Origin: Pseudarthrobacter sp. GA104
Lineage (GTDB): Bacteria; Actinomycetota; Actinomycetes; Actinomycetales; Micrococcaceae
Reading direction: 5' to 3'
Length of the DNA stretch: 64,000 nucleotides
Assembly (NCBI RefSeq): GCF_009741265.1
Contig: NZ_WOWL01000001.1
Location: forward strand, 868,001 to 932,000
Within the stretch, counting starts at the first letter, position 1. Each line of letters starts with the position of its first letter. A program made the position numbers and the translations under genes. The notes under the pieces were generated by a model. It worked only from the letters and a program-made list of their open reading frames with translations, was not told the DNA's origin and did not search any database. Shown here piece after piece: positions 43,293 to 51,575 of this stretch.

Positions 43293-43726
43293 TATGTTTC
43301 CTTCAGGTGTTCGGGACCGAAGGCGTCAGGCAACACCTGGTCCATGGACTTGATGCCTTGGGTCGTCATGAGCTCCATGTCCGGGGCGCGGAACTCGTAC
43401 AGCAGCTGGCGGCAGCGTCCACAGGGCATGAGGATGTTGCCGCTGCCGTCCACGCAGTAGAAGGCGCGGAGCAGCCCGCCGCCGGTCATGTGCAGGTTGC
43501 CCACCAGCGCGCACTCGGCGCAGAGGGTAAGGCCGTAGCTGGCGTTCTCTACATTGCAGCCGCTGACAATACGGCCGTCGTGGGTCAGTGCCGCCGCTCC
43601 CACCGGGAACTTCGAGTAGGGAACGTAGGCGTGGCGCATGGCGGCGACGGCGGATGCCTCCAGCGCGGCCCAGTCAACCGGCCGCGCGGCGCCCGCAGTG
43701 CTGTCCACGACGTCAGCCCTTGACAT
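43292..43726 (-). CDS. cdd: Cytidine deaminase
   Basis: Zinc enzyme deaminating cytidine and deoxycytidine to uridine forms, in the pyrimidine salvage route with deoA. The 144-residue tetramer-type protein has the zinc/catalytic motifs NVENASYGLTLCAECALVG (Cys plus Glu, with HAE replaced by CAE as in Gram-positive enzymes) and PCGRCRQLL with the two remaining Cys ligands. KFPVGAAAL precedes them. ATG at 43726 overlaps the upstream permease gene by 14 bases. Confidence 0.95.
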   Translation of the reverse strand: MSRADVVDSTAGAARPVDWAALEASAVAAMRHAYVPYSKFPVGAAALTHDGRIVSGCNVENASYGLTLCAECALVGNLHMTGGGLLRAFYCVDGSGNILMPCGRCRQLLYEFRAPDMELMTTQGIKSMDQVLPDAFGPEHLKET

Positions 43727-45035
43727 AGGGGATGCCGCTGGCCGCCGGTCCCCGGGATTTGCCCACCAGCCCGGCCACTGCGAGGACCGTCACCAGGTAC
43801 GGGAGCATGGCCATGAACTGGCTTGGAACGGGTGTGCCGATGATCGTGACGATGCTCTGGAGGTTGTCCGCGAAACCGAACAGGAGCGCTGCGAAGAAGG
43901 CTCCGATCGGGTTCCACCGGCCAAAGATCAGGGCCGCCAGGGCGATGAAGCCGCGGCCGCCGGAGATCTCCTTGGTGAAGCTGTCGATGGCCACCAGGGT
44001 GAAGAAGGAGCCGCCGATGCCGGCCACGGCGCCGCCAAGGGTGACGTTCCAGAACCGGGTGGCATTCACGTTGATGCCCAGGGTGTCCGCGGCCTGCGGG
44101 TGTTCGCCCACGGCGCGCACCCGGAGGCCCCAACGTGTCTTGAACAGGCCCACCCAGACCACCAGGACGGCGATGTACATGAGGTAGCCCACCAGGGACT
44201 GCCGGAAGAGGATGGGGCCGATCACGGGGATGCTGGACAGGACGGGGATTTCGATGATGTCCAGCCCCGGGGGCGAGTTGAACTGCGCCTTGTTGGCCTG
44301 CATCACCGTGCTGAACAGAAACCCGGTCACACCCGAAACCAGCACATTCAGGACCACGCCGACGATGATCTGGTTCACCAGGTACTTGATGCTGAAGAGT
44401 GCCAGCACCATGGACACCACTGCACCGGCCACGGCAGCAGCCAGCAGCCCGATGAAGGGGTTCTGCGTCATGCTGGCCACAATGGCGGCGGTGAACGCAC
44501 CGCCCAGCAGTTGGCCCTCAATGGCGATGTTTACCACGCCCACCCGTTCGCAGAGGACGCCGGACAGTGATCCGAACACCAGCGGAACGGCGAGGGTCAC
44601 CGAGCCGGCGATGAGGCCGGCCAGCGAAATGTTCGGGGTGCGGGCGCCGCCCACCACCCAGATGAGGAAGGCGGCCGTAAACAGGACGATGAAGGTCACC
44701 GTCAGCCAGCCCGGGGCCGGCATGTCCTTGGTCTTGAGGTACACCGCATAGGCGGCGAGCCCCAGCAGGAGGACGGACAGCACGATGCCGCCGGCAGCCG
44801 CGTTGACCGCCAGGGCCGGCAGCTGGAAGAAGTCTTCCCCTGTGGAGATGCCGAAGCTGGCCGTCTGGTTGGGGGCCATCAGGCCGAAGAACACCAGGGC
44901 GATCAGGCCGAAGGCCGTGAGCATCGCCGGCGTCCGCCAGCTGACGGGTTTGCTGGAGAGGGCGGAACCTGCCTTCGCTGAGGCGTCCTCCGGCTGCGGT
45001 TTTCCGGAGCGGGGCGAGGAAACTGTTGTGCTCAT
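43713..45035 (-). CDS. nupQ: Nucleoside ABC transporter permease (NupQ/YufQ-like)
   Basis: One of two membrane subunits of a BMP-type nucleoside importer of the ribose/BPD_transp_2 family. The 440-residue product has about ten helices. The coupling loop is LFKTRWGLRVRAVGEHPQAADTLGINV (near 312-338), preceded by VGVVNIAIEGQLLGGAFTAAI near 188-208, and followed by GGRGFIALAALIFGRWNPIGAFFAALLFGF. The N-terminal about 45 residues are cytoplasmic and Ser/Lys-rich. ATG at 45035 overlaps nupP by four bases; its stop overlaps cdd by 14. Confidence 0.92.
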   Translation of the reverse strand: MSTTVSSPRSGKPQPEDASAKAGSALSSKPVSWRTPAMLTAFGLIALVFFGLMAPNQTASFGISTGEDFFQLPALAVNAAAGGIVLSVLLLGLAAYAVYLKTKDMPAPGWLTVTFIVLFTAAFLIWVVGGARTPNISLAGLIAGSVTLAVPLVFGSLSGVLCERVGVVNIAIEGQLLGGAFTAAIVASMTQNPFIGLLAAAVAGAVVSMVLALFSIKYLVNQIIVGVVLNVLVSGVTGFLFSTVMQANKAQFNSPPGLDIIEIPVLSSIPVIGPILFRQSLVGYLMYIAVLVVWVGLFKTRWGLRVRAVGEHPQAADTLGINVNATRFWNVTLGGAVAGIGGSFFTLVAIDSFTKEISGGRGFIALAALIFGRWNPIGAFFAALLFGFADNLQSIVTIIGTPVPSQFMAMLPYLVTVLAVAGLVGKSRGPAASGIPYVKG

Positions 45036-46405
45036 GCTGCACCTCCGGTGGTTGCTGCCTTACGGGACTTGCCGGCTTTGGCCGGCTTCCTGCGCCGCGG
45101 GTTGAGGCCGAATACGGCCCTGACGAGGGGTGGTGCTGCAATGAAGAGCACGATCAGGGACTGGACCACCAGGACGATGTCGATGGGCGTGCCGGTCTGG
45201 ATCTGCATCTGGACCGCCCCGGCCCGGAAGGCGCCGAACAGCAGGCCGGCTGCGAAGGTGCCCCACGGCGTCGAACGCCCCAGCAGGGCCACTGTGATGG
45301 CGTCGAAGCCATAGGTGGCGGCAACGCCGTCGGTAAGGACCTTCTCCGTGCCCGCCACCTGGGCGACGCCGGACATGCCCGCCAGCCCTCCGGCGAGTGC
45401 CATCACCAGGATGGTGGAGCGGGATACGTTGATGCCCGCTGTCTGCGCCGCCTTGGGGTTTGCGCCGACTGCGCGGAATTCGAAGCCCACGGTGGAGCGG
45501 TTGAGGAGCCACCAGACCAGGACAGTGGTGGCTATGGCCAGGAGGAAGCCGAGGTGGAGCCGGTACTGGGTGCCGAAGATCTGCGGGTAGACAGCGGTAG
45601 GGTCCAGGATGGGCGAGATGGGGTTCGACTCCCCCGGCCGCTGGAACGCCGGAGTGTTCAGCAGGTACCGCAGGAAGTAGAGCGCGATGTAGTTGAACAT
45701 GATGGTCAGGATGACTTCGTGGGCCCCCGTGCGGGCCTTGAGGAGGCCGACGAGCCCGCCCCAGAAGGCGCCGCCGATGATGCCTGCCGCCAGGACCAGG
45801 AGCAGGTGCAGGCCCACGGGAAGGTCGAGCGCGAAACCCACCCAGGCGGCCAGGATGCCGGCCACGATGATCTGGCCCTGGGCGCCGATGTTGAACAGCC
45901 CCGCGCGGAAGGCCAGCGCTACGCCCAGGCCGGCCGTGATGAGCGGGGTGGCGATGGTGAGGGTCTCCATGAACGGCGCGAACTGGGCCGCAACGCTGTT
46001 GCCGCGGGGGTTGAAGACCGAACCCTGGAACAGGGCGATGTAGGAACGCGTGGCCGCGTTCCAGACGGCGGACAGGAAGTCAGTGGGCCGTGCGAAGAAG
46101 TACGTGGAGGTGGTGGCCACCTGCTTGTCGGTGCTGGCGATCAGCAGCCCGCCGATGATGAGGGCCAGCAGGACCGCCAGGACGGAGACCATGCCGCTGC
46201 CGGTGAAGATTTTGCGCAGCAGGGTGTCGGGACCGCCGGGGATCTTTCCGCTTTGGGCGGTGGCCGGAACGGCGGATGGTTCCATGACCCCGCCGGCAGT
46301 ATCAACGGCCACGACGGCGGCCGTCCGCTCGTCCGGGACGGCGGACTCCTGCGCCTCGGGGCCAGGCTCGCCGGCCGCGTGCTTGGGGGGATGCGTGTCA
46401 GACAT
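45032..46405 (-). CDS. nupP: Nucleoside ABC transporter permease (NupP/YufP-like)
   Basis: Partner permease of the nucleoside importer, 457 residues. Landmarks are GLFNIGAQGQIIVAGILAAWVGF, GALVGLLKARTGAHEVILTIMFNYIALYFLRYL (with WGGL before it), and the coupling loop STVGFEFRAVGANPKAAQTAGINVSRS. The first about 75 residues are an extra cytoplasmic stretch rich in Ala/Pro/Glu. The C-terminal tail is strongly basic (RRRKPAKAGKSRKAA). ATG at 46405 overlaps the nupO stop by eight bases; an upstream ATG at 46462 is inside nupO and is rejected. Confidence 0.91.
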   Translation of the reverse strand: MSDTHPPKHAAGEPGPEAQESAVPDERTAAVVAVDTAGGVMEPSAVPATAQSGKIPGGPDTLLRKIFTGSGMVSVLAVLLALIIGGLLIASTDKQVATTSTYFFARPTDFLSAVWNAATRSYIALFQGSVFNPRGNSVAAQFAPFMETLTIATPLITAGLGVALAFRAGLFNIGAQGQIIVAGILAAWVGFALDLPVGLHLLLVLAAGIIGGAFWGGLVGLLKARTGAHEVILTIMFNYIALYFLRYLLNTPAFQRPGESNPISPILDPTAVYPQIFGTQYRLHLGFLLAIATTVLVWWLLNRSTVGFEFRAVGANPKAAQTAGINVSRSTILVMALAGGLAGMSGVAQVAGTEKVLTDGVAATYGFDAITVALLGRSTPWGTFAAGLLFGAFRAGAVQMQIQTGTPIDIVLVVQSLIVLFIAAPPLVRAVFGLNPRRRKPAKAGKSRKAATTGGAA

Positions 46406-47984
46406 GGTCGCCTCCTTCGGCGTCGGATACGGAAGCCGTGGTGGCGGCGGGACCCTGTTCACTGCCTGTCGTGGACGTGTGTTCCTCCGGCGGGATGCCC
46501 GCCATCATGAGGCCCAGGACGTCGCGGCTGGTTCCGGCCGGAACCACGCCCACCAGTTTGCCCTTGTAGAGCACGGCGATCCTGTCGGCCAGTTCCATCA
46601 CTTCGTCAAGTTCGGTGGAGACGATCATGACGGGCGTGCCCTGGTCGCGTTCAGCCACGATCCGCTTGTGCAGGAATTCGATGGACCCCACGTCCACGCC
46701 GCGGGTGGGCTGGGAGGCGATGAACAGGCGCAGCGGACGGGACAGCTCGCGGGCCATCACCACCTTCTGCTGGTTGCCGCCGGAAAGCGTTCCGGCGGCA
46801 AGGGCTCCTGAAGGGGTCCGGACGTCAAACTCTTCGATCCGGGAAGTTGCGTTTTCCAGCACCTTGGCAGGGCTCATGCTGATGCCCTTTGCGAAGGGGG
46901 CCTGATCGTACCGGTCCAGGATCAGGTTCTCGGCAATCGAAAAAGTGCCGATAAGGCCGTCAACGGAACGGTCCTCGGGCACGAAGCCCACTCCTGCGTT
47001 CAGGACCTCTTTGACGCTGCGGCCCACGAGCTCCTGCCCGTCCAGCAGGATGGAGCCGTGGACCCGCTCCTGCAGGCCGAGGATCGCCTCCGTCAGCTCG
47101 GTTTGGCCGTTCCCCTGGACGCCGGCAATTGCAAGGATCTCTCCCCTGGCTATCTCAAAACTCAGGCCGTCCACGACGTGCTGGCCGTTGGGAGCGATGA
47201 CGGTAAGGTCCCGGACCTCGAACGTCTTTTCCTTCGGCCGGGCCGGTGCTTTATCCAGTTTGAGGTTGACGGCACGGCCCACCATCATGGAGGCCAGTTC
47301 GGTAGTGGACGCAGCGGGGTCAGCCGTCCCCACCACCTTGCCGCGGCGGATCACCGTAATGGTGTCCGAGACTGCTTTCACTTCCCGCAGCTTGTGGGAT
47401 ATGAAGACGATGGACGTTCCGCCGGACTTGAGCTGGCGCATGATGTCCAGCAGTTCGTCCGTTTCCTGCGGTGTCAGGACGGCGGTGGGTTCGTCCAGGA
47501 TGAGGACCCTGGCATTGCGGACCAGCGCCTTGATGATTTCCACCCGCTGCTGGACGCCCACCGGCAGGTCCTCCACCAGCGCGTCCGGGTCCACGTCGAA
47601 GCCGTACTGGTCCGAGATCTCCTTGATCCGGCGGCGCGTTTCGTCAAGGTTGAGGAAGCCCGCGGCCTTGGTGGGCTCGGCGCCCAACGCCACGTTCTCG
47701 GCGACCGTGAAGACGGGAACCAGCATGAAGTGCTGGTGCACCATCCCGATGCCCGCCGCCATGGCGTCTCCCGGTCCGCGGAAGGAAACTGGCGTGCCGT
47801 CAACCAGGATCTCGCCCTCAGACGGTTCGTAGAGCCCGTACAGCACATTCATGAGGGTGGATTTTCCGGCCCCGTTCTCACCCAGCAGGCAGTGGATCTG
47901 TCCGGATTCCACCACCACGTTGATGTGGTCGTTCGCCACCAGGGTGCCAAAGCGTTTTGTGATCCCTCGGAGTTCAAGTTTCAA
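46398..47984 (-). CDS. nupO: Nucleoside ABC transporter, double ATP-binding protein (NupO/YufO-like)
   Basis: Fused pair of ATPase domains energising the nucleoside importer (528 residues). The N-terminal half has Walker A LLGENGAGKST, the signature LPVGVQQRVEIIKAL (VGVQQR form usual for this family) and Walker B VLILDEPTAVLTP. The C-terminal half has a degenerate Walker A (GVQGNGQTE), signature LSGGNQQKVVMAREL and IASQPTRGVDV. A Ser/Thr/Ala tail of about 30 residues follows. The TTG at 47984 is chosen because the protein then begins LKLELRGITKRFG as homologues do; the ribosome site is weak. The gene lies after the nupN terminator. Confidence 0.92.
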   Translation of the reverse strand: MKLELRGITKRFGTLVANDHINVVVESGQIHCLLGENGAGKSTLMNVLYGLYEPSEGEILVDGTPVSFRGPGDAMAAGIGMVHQHFMLVPVFTVAENVALGAEPTKAAGFLNLDETRRRIKEISDQYGFDVDPDALVEDLPVGVQQRVEIIKALVRNARVLILDEPTAVLTPQETDELLDIMRQLKSGGTSIVFISHKLREVKAVSDTITVIRRGKVVGTADPAASTTELASMMVGRAVNLKLDKAPARPKEKTFEVRDLTVIAPNGQHVVDGLSFEIARGEILAIAGVQGNGQTELTEAILGLQERVHGSILLDGQELVGRSVKEVLNAGVGFVPEDRSVDGLIGTFSIAENLILDRYDQAPFAKGISMSPAKVLENATSRIEEFDVRTPSGALAAGTLSGGNQQKVVMARELSRPLRLFIASQPTRGVDVGSIEFLHKRIVAERDQGTPVMIVSTELDEVMELADRIAVLYKGKLVGVVPAGTSRDVLGLMMAGIPPEEHTSTTGSEQGPAATTASVSDAEGGDHV

Positions 47985-48108
47985 AACTCTGACCAATCTC
48001 GAAGCGTCCAGTGATCGACCGGACGGGATATGTGGCTGCAGCACCAAGCCTAGTGGGTGCAGTCATGGGAAAGGCAGGCTGCGGCCAGGTGGGGGCAGCC
48101 AGCAAAAA

Positions 48109-48152
48109 AGCGCCACCGCCCGGCCAGTCGGTTACCGGCCGGGGGTGGCGCT
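48109..48152 (-). terminator. Terminator between nupN and nupO
   Basis: Hairpin with 16-17 base arms (48109-48125, 48137-48152) containing one bulge, followed on the minus strand by TTTTTT. It sits between two genes of the same importer and probably allows partial readthrough. Confidence 0.85.
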
Positions 48153-48161
48153 CAGGCGGGG

Positions 48162-49271
48162 TCAGGCCTTGGGGCTTGCCGCGGACTCGACCTTCAGTTT
48201 CCCGTCGATGATGTCCTTCTTGATCTGGTCCAGCTCGGACTTCAGTTCGGCCGGGACCTGGGAGTCGAGGTCGTGGAACGGGGCCAGCTGGACGCCCTCG
48301 TTGGCCAGGGTGCCAACGTACGGCGTGTTGCTGAACTTGCCTTCCTTGTCCTCCTTGACGACTGCCTCCACGGCGTCGCCCATCTGCTTCATGACCGAGG
48401 ACAGCATGATGTCCTTGTAGTCAGGTGCCGTCAGGAACCCGTCGGAGTCCACCCAGATCAGCTTGACGTCCTTGCCTGCTGCCTTGGCCTCCTTGAGCGC
48501 AGAGCCTGCACCCTTGCCTACCGGACCGGCCACGGGCATCACGATGTCCGCGCCCTGGTCCAGGAAGTTCTGGGTGAGCTGCTTGCCGACGTCCTGCTTC
48601 TCGAAGTCACCGGTGAAGCTGCCGTCCTGGGCTTCCTTGTTCCAGCCAAGGAGCTTGACGTCCTTGCCCTTCTTTTCGTTGTAGTACTTCACGCCGTCCG
48701 CATAGCCGTCCATGAAGATGGTGACGGTGGGAAGCTTGATGCCGCCGAAGGTGGCAACCGTTCCGGTCTTGGTGGTCCCTGCAGCGAGGTAGCCGGCAAG
48801 GAAGGCTGCCTGGGCGGTGTCGTAGATGATCGGCTTGACGTTGCTGATGGGCGTCGCGTAGCCGAAGTCGATGATGGCGAAGTGGCTGTCCGGGTTGGCC
48901 GTTGCCTGCGCCTTGGTGGCGTCGCCGAGCAGGAAGCCCACGGTGACGGTGAGGTCGCAGCCGGCCGTAACCATCGCCCTGAGGTTGGGTTCGAAGTCGT
49001 TGTTGGTCTTTGACTCCACCTGGTTGACCTTGATGCCCAGGTCCTTCTCGGCCTTCTTGAGACCCTCGTAGGAGGACTGGTTGAAGGACTGGTCATCGAA
49101 CCCGCCGGAGTCGGAAACGATGCAGCCGGTGTAGTCGCTGACTCCTGCAGTTGAGGTGCTTCCGGCTTCCGGGGCTGCGCCACAGGCGGTCAACACGAGC
49201 GCCGAAGCACCGAGGGTAGCCACGCCGGCCATTGAACCGCGCTTGAAACTTGCACGCAGTGATTTCTTCAA
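48162..49271 (-). CDS. nupN: BMP family nucleoside-binding lipoprotein
   Basis: Extracellular binding protein of the nucleoside importer. The 369-residue product has a lipoprotein signal peptide ending ASALVLTACGAAP (Cys30) and the Bmp/Med fold: GFDDQSFNQSSYEGLKKAEKDLG, DLTVTVGFLLGDATKAQA, FGGIKLPTVTIFMDGYADGVKYYN, and ADIVMPVAGPVGKGAGSALKEA with ligand-binding residues. The start is TTG at 49271, fixed by GGAGGA five bases upstream. Terminator downstream, so the binding protein is probably made in excess over the membrane subunits. Confidence 0.93.
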   Translation of the reverse strand: MKKSLRASFKRGSMAGVATLGASALVLTACGAAPEAGSTSTAGVSDYTGCIVSDSGGFDDQSFNQSSYEGLKKAEKDLGIKVNQVESKTNNDFEPNLRAMVTAGCDLTVTVGFLLGDATKAQATANPDSHFAIIDFGYATPISNVKPIIYDTAQAAFLAGYLAAGTTKTGTVATFGGIKLPTVTIFMDGYADGVKYYNEKKGKDVKLLGWNKEAQDGSFTGDFEKQDVGKQLTQNFLDQGADIVMPVAGPVGKGAGSALKEAKAAGKDVKLIWVDSDGFLTAPDYKDIMLSSVMKQMGDAVEAVVKEDKEGKFSNTPYVGTLANEGVQLAPFHDLDSQVPAELKSELDQIKKDIIDGKLKVESAASPKA

Positions 49272-49463
49272 TTTTCCTCCAGGATGAAGAGAGTGGCGCT
49301 ACGGCTCGAATTCAATGAGTGTCCGTTTCTACACTGAAATTCTGTTGTCACTGAGGGCACGCAGCACTGCGCCGGAGCGCACTGATGGCACCCACTTTAG
49401 TGGCCTGCGCCACGTCCCGTAGCACAGCCGCAGGGTATCCCGAAGATTGTTTACAAGTTGTTA

Positions 49464-49509
49464 CCAACCAGTAGGGGCACCGCCTGTTAGCGGCACCCCT
49501 ATCGGTTGG
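49464..49509 (-). terminator. Terminator after the NADP-dependent oxidoreductase gene
   Basis: 12-bp core (49472-49483 with 49490-49501) plus a 6-bp outer stem (49464-49469 with 49504-49509). Two core positions pair only as G-U on the minus-strand RNA and mismatch on the plus strand, so it works for the minus-strand gene. Confidence 0.75.
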
Positions 49510-49538
49510 CCATGGCGGCCGCAGGTCGCGGCGCCTGG

Positions 49539-50558
49539 CTAAAGGCGCACCAGCATCTTTCCGGTGTTGGCCCCGTCCAGGAGGTCCATGAACGCCTGCG
49601 GGGCGTTTTCCAGCCCGTCCACGATCGTCTCGTCATAGCGGACCGTGCCGTCAGCCAGCCAGCCCGCCATCTTTTCGGCGAATTCCGCGGCGTGTTGCCG
49701 CTGGCCGCCCACCAGGAACCCCTTTAGCGTGAGCTGCTTGCCGATGGCCAGCATCAGGTTGCGGGGCGCAGGCGTCGGTTCGGTGGAGTTGTATTGGGCT
49801 ATGGCCCCGCACATCGCCACCCGCCCGCCCACGTTGAGGACGGCCAGTGCGGCCTCGAGGTGCTCTCCGCCCACATTGTCGAAGTAGACATCAATGCCGC
49901 CGGGGCCGGCGGCCTGTTCCAGCTGGCCGCGCACAGGCCCGTCGTGGTAGTCGAAGGCGGCGTCGAAGCCCAGCTCCAGGAGCCGTGCCACCTTGGCCGG
50001 GGAACCTGCCGAGCCGATGACGCGGGAAGCGCCCATCGCCTTCGCGATCTGGCCTACGAGCGAACCGACGGCCCCTGCGGCGCCGGAGACGAAGACGGCA
50101 TCTCCCGGAGCGAACCGGGCAACCTTGAGCAGCCCGGCATAGGCGGTAAGGCCGGTCATGCCCAGGGCGCCGAGGAACGCGGACGCCGGGGCAAGTGTGG
50201 TGCGGGCAGGCGTGGCGGCCGCGGCGTCCACCACCGCATAGTCCCGCCAGCCGAGTGAATGCACGACGACGTCCCCCTCCTTTCGCTCATCGGAACGGGA
50301 CGCGATCACCTCACCCACCGCGCCGCCGTCGAGCGCCTTGCCCAGGGCGAACGGCGCTGAATAGGACTTCACGTCATTCATGCGGCCGCGCATGTAGGGG
50401 TCCACGGAGATGAACAGGTTGCGCACCAGGACCTGTCCGTCACCAAGTTCAGGCAGCGGGGACTCGGCCAGCCGGAAGTTATCCGGGGTTGGCCGCCCTA
50501 CCGGGCGGGAGGCGAGTTGGATTTCGCGGGTGCTGGCGGGCAAGGTTCCGGCGCTCAT
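49539..50558 (-). CDS. NADP-dependent oxidoreductase, zinc-independent MDR family
   Basis: Medium-chain reductase of the leukotriene-B4-dehydrogenase/CurA group that reduces activated double bonds of enones and aldehydes with NADPH. The 339-residue protein shows FISVDPYMRGRMND near 49-62, GMTGLTAYAGLLKVA near 133-147, the NADPH loop FVSGAAGAVGSLVGQIAK near 155-172, and YFDNVGGEHLEAAL near 226-239, all hallmarks of the group. No zinc ligands. ATG at 50558 overlaps ohr by four bases (ATGA), so it is part of the ohrR-ohr unit; reducing peroxide-derived carbonyls would fit, but is an inference. Confidence 0.88.
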   Translation of the reverse strand: MSAGTLPASTREIQLASRPVGRPTPDNFRLAESPLPELGDGQVLVRNLFISVDPYMRGRMNDVKSYSAPFALGKALDGGAVGEVIASRSDERKEGDVVVHSLGWRDYAVVDAAAATPARTTLAPASAFLGALGMTGLTAYAGLLKVARFAPGDAVFVSGAAGAVGSLVGQIAKAMGASRVIGSAGSPAKVARLLELGFDAAFDYHDGPVRGQLEQAAGPGGIDVYFDNVGGEHLEAALAVLNVGGRVAMCGAIAQYNSTEPTPAPRNLMLAIGKQLTLKGFLVGGQRQHAAEFAEKMAGWLADGTVRYDETIVDGLENAPQAFMDLLDGANTGKMLVRL

Positions 50559-50983
50559 GCGGCGAACTCCAGAATCCTGATGTCCACACTGATGTTGCCG
50601 CGGGTGGCGTTGGAGTAGGGGCAGATCTCGTGAGCCTTGGCCACCAGCGCCTCGGCGGCTGCCAGGTCCAGGGCAGGGAGCGCCACCTCCAGTTCAGCGG
50701 CGAGTCCGAACCCGGCGCCGTCCAGCTGGCCCAGGTGCACCTTGGCCGCGACGGCGGAATCCGTCAGGTCGGCCTGCTCCTTGCGGCCCACCAATCGGAG
50801 TGCTGAGTGGAAGCACGCGGCGTAGCCCGCCGCGAAGAGCTGCTCGGGATTGGTGCCCTGGCCCGTTCCGCCCAGCTCCACGGGGCTGGACAGGGTAACG
50901 TCCAGCCTCCCGTCGTTCGTCCGCGCATTGCCGTCGCGGCCTTCGCCCGAAGCGAGTGCCTCGGCAGTGTATAGAGGTTTCAC
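50555..50983 (-). CDS. ohr: Organic hydroperoxide resistance peroxidase (Ohr/OsmC family)
   Basis: Thiol peroxidase reducing organic and fatty-acid hydroperoxides. In 142 residues both redox cysteines are present: AAGYAACFHSALRLV (peroxidatic Cys, near 57) and AHEICPYSNATRGNI (resolving Cys, near 121), with the catalytic Arg in GRDGNARTNDGRLDV and the family LYTAEALASGEGRDG start. ATG at 50983. Downstream of ohrR on the same strand (49-base gap) and followed by the overlapping oxidoreductase; regulated by OhrR from the palindromic operator at 51484-51513. Confidence 0.94.
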   Translation of the reverse strand: MKPLYTAEALASGEGRDGNARTNDGRLDVTLSSPVELGGTGQGTNPEQLFAAGYAACFHSALRLVGRKEQADLTDSAVAAKVHLGQLDGAGFGLAAELEVALPALDLAAAEALVAKAHEICPYSNATRGNISVDIRILEFAA

Positions 50984-51032
50984 GGGTGGTATCCGTCCTG
51001 TAGGGGTTGAATAAGTTCTTTTGACTGAACTG

Positions 51033-51467
51033 TCAGTTCGCCTTGTGGAGGGCGTCCGTCAGCCGGTCCAGCGTGTTGCGCAGCTGATCCAGTTCCTCGG
51101 CAGTAAGTCCCGCGGCCTGGGCGAGGCGCTGCGGGATGGCGCCCGCTTTGCCGCTAAGCTTCCGCCCGGCGGAGGTGAGATGGATGGCGACACGGCGCTC
51201 ATCCTCGCCAGACCGGCGCCGCTCACACAGGCCAAGGGCTTCCAGCCGCTTCAGCAACGGCGACAAGGTGCCGGAGTCCAGTCCGAGCTCCTCGCCGATC
51301 TCCTTCACGCCGCGCGGTTCGTTTTCCCACAGCACCAGCATCACCAGGTACTGCGGATAGGTCAGGCCCAGGTCCTCGAGGACCGGGCGGTATACCGCGG
51401 TGGCAGCCCGGGAGGCGGAATAGAGCGCAAAGCAGACCTGGTGGTTTAGCCGGGGTGCGTCAGTCAT
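51033..51467 (-). CDS. ohrR: MarR family peroxide-sensing repressor OhrR
   Basis: Winged-helix repressor that loses DNA binding when its N-terminal cysteine is oxidised by organic hydroperoxides. The 144-residue protein has a single sensing Cys in LNHQVCFALYSASRA (position 11 or so), the matching Tyr pair in LTYPQYLVMLVLWE, recognition helix GLDSGTLSPLLKRLEALGL, and wing RRSGEDERRVAIHLT. It has a second Cys (GLCERRR). ATG at 51467 has TACTAT just upstream, next to the palindromic operator, so it represses itself along with ohr. Confidence 0.92.
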   Translation of the reverse strand: MTDAPRLNHQVCFALYSASRAATAVYRPVLEDLGLTYPQYLVMLVLWENEPRGVKEIGEELGLDSGTLSPLLKRLEALGLCERRRSGEDERRVAIHLTSAGRKLSGKAGAIPQRLAQAAGLTAEELDQLRNTLDRLTDALHKAN

Positions 51468-51477
51468 GACAGAAACG

Positions 51478-51513
51478 ATAGTACACAAGTAAGTTGTGCA
51501 CAACTTACTTGTG
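51478..51513 (-). promoter_or_regulatory. OhrR operator and ohrR promoter
   Basis: A perfect 30-base palindrome (51484-51513; arms CACAAGTAAGTTGTG and its complement) directly abuts a minus-strand TACTAT -10 box (51478-51483) 10 bases above the ohrR ATG. Each half is itself nearly a palindrome, as in the known Bacillus ohrA operator. The -35 region would lie inside it, so bound repressor blocks the promoter. Confidence 0.8.
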
Positions 51514-51533
51514 CCGGCACGGAAGTGGTCTTG

Positions 51534-51564
51534 GGGGTGTGCCCGACGCAATCGGGCACACCCC
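51534..51564 (-). terminator. Terminator after the M20 amidohydrolase
   Basis: Perfect 13-bp stem (51534-51546 with 51552-51564) and CGCAA loop, directly downstream of the M20 stop and upstream of the ohrR operator. Confidence 0.8.
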
Positions 51565-51575
51565 GCTTCCCGGAA

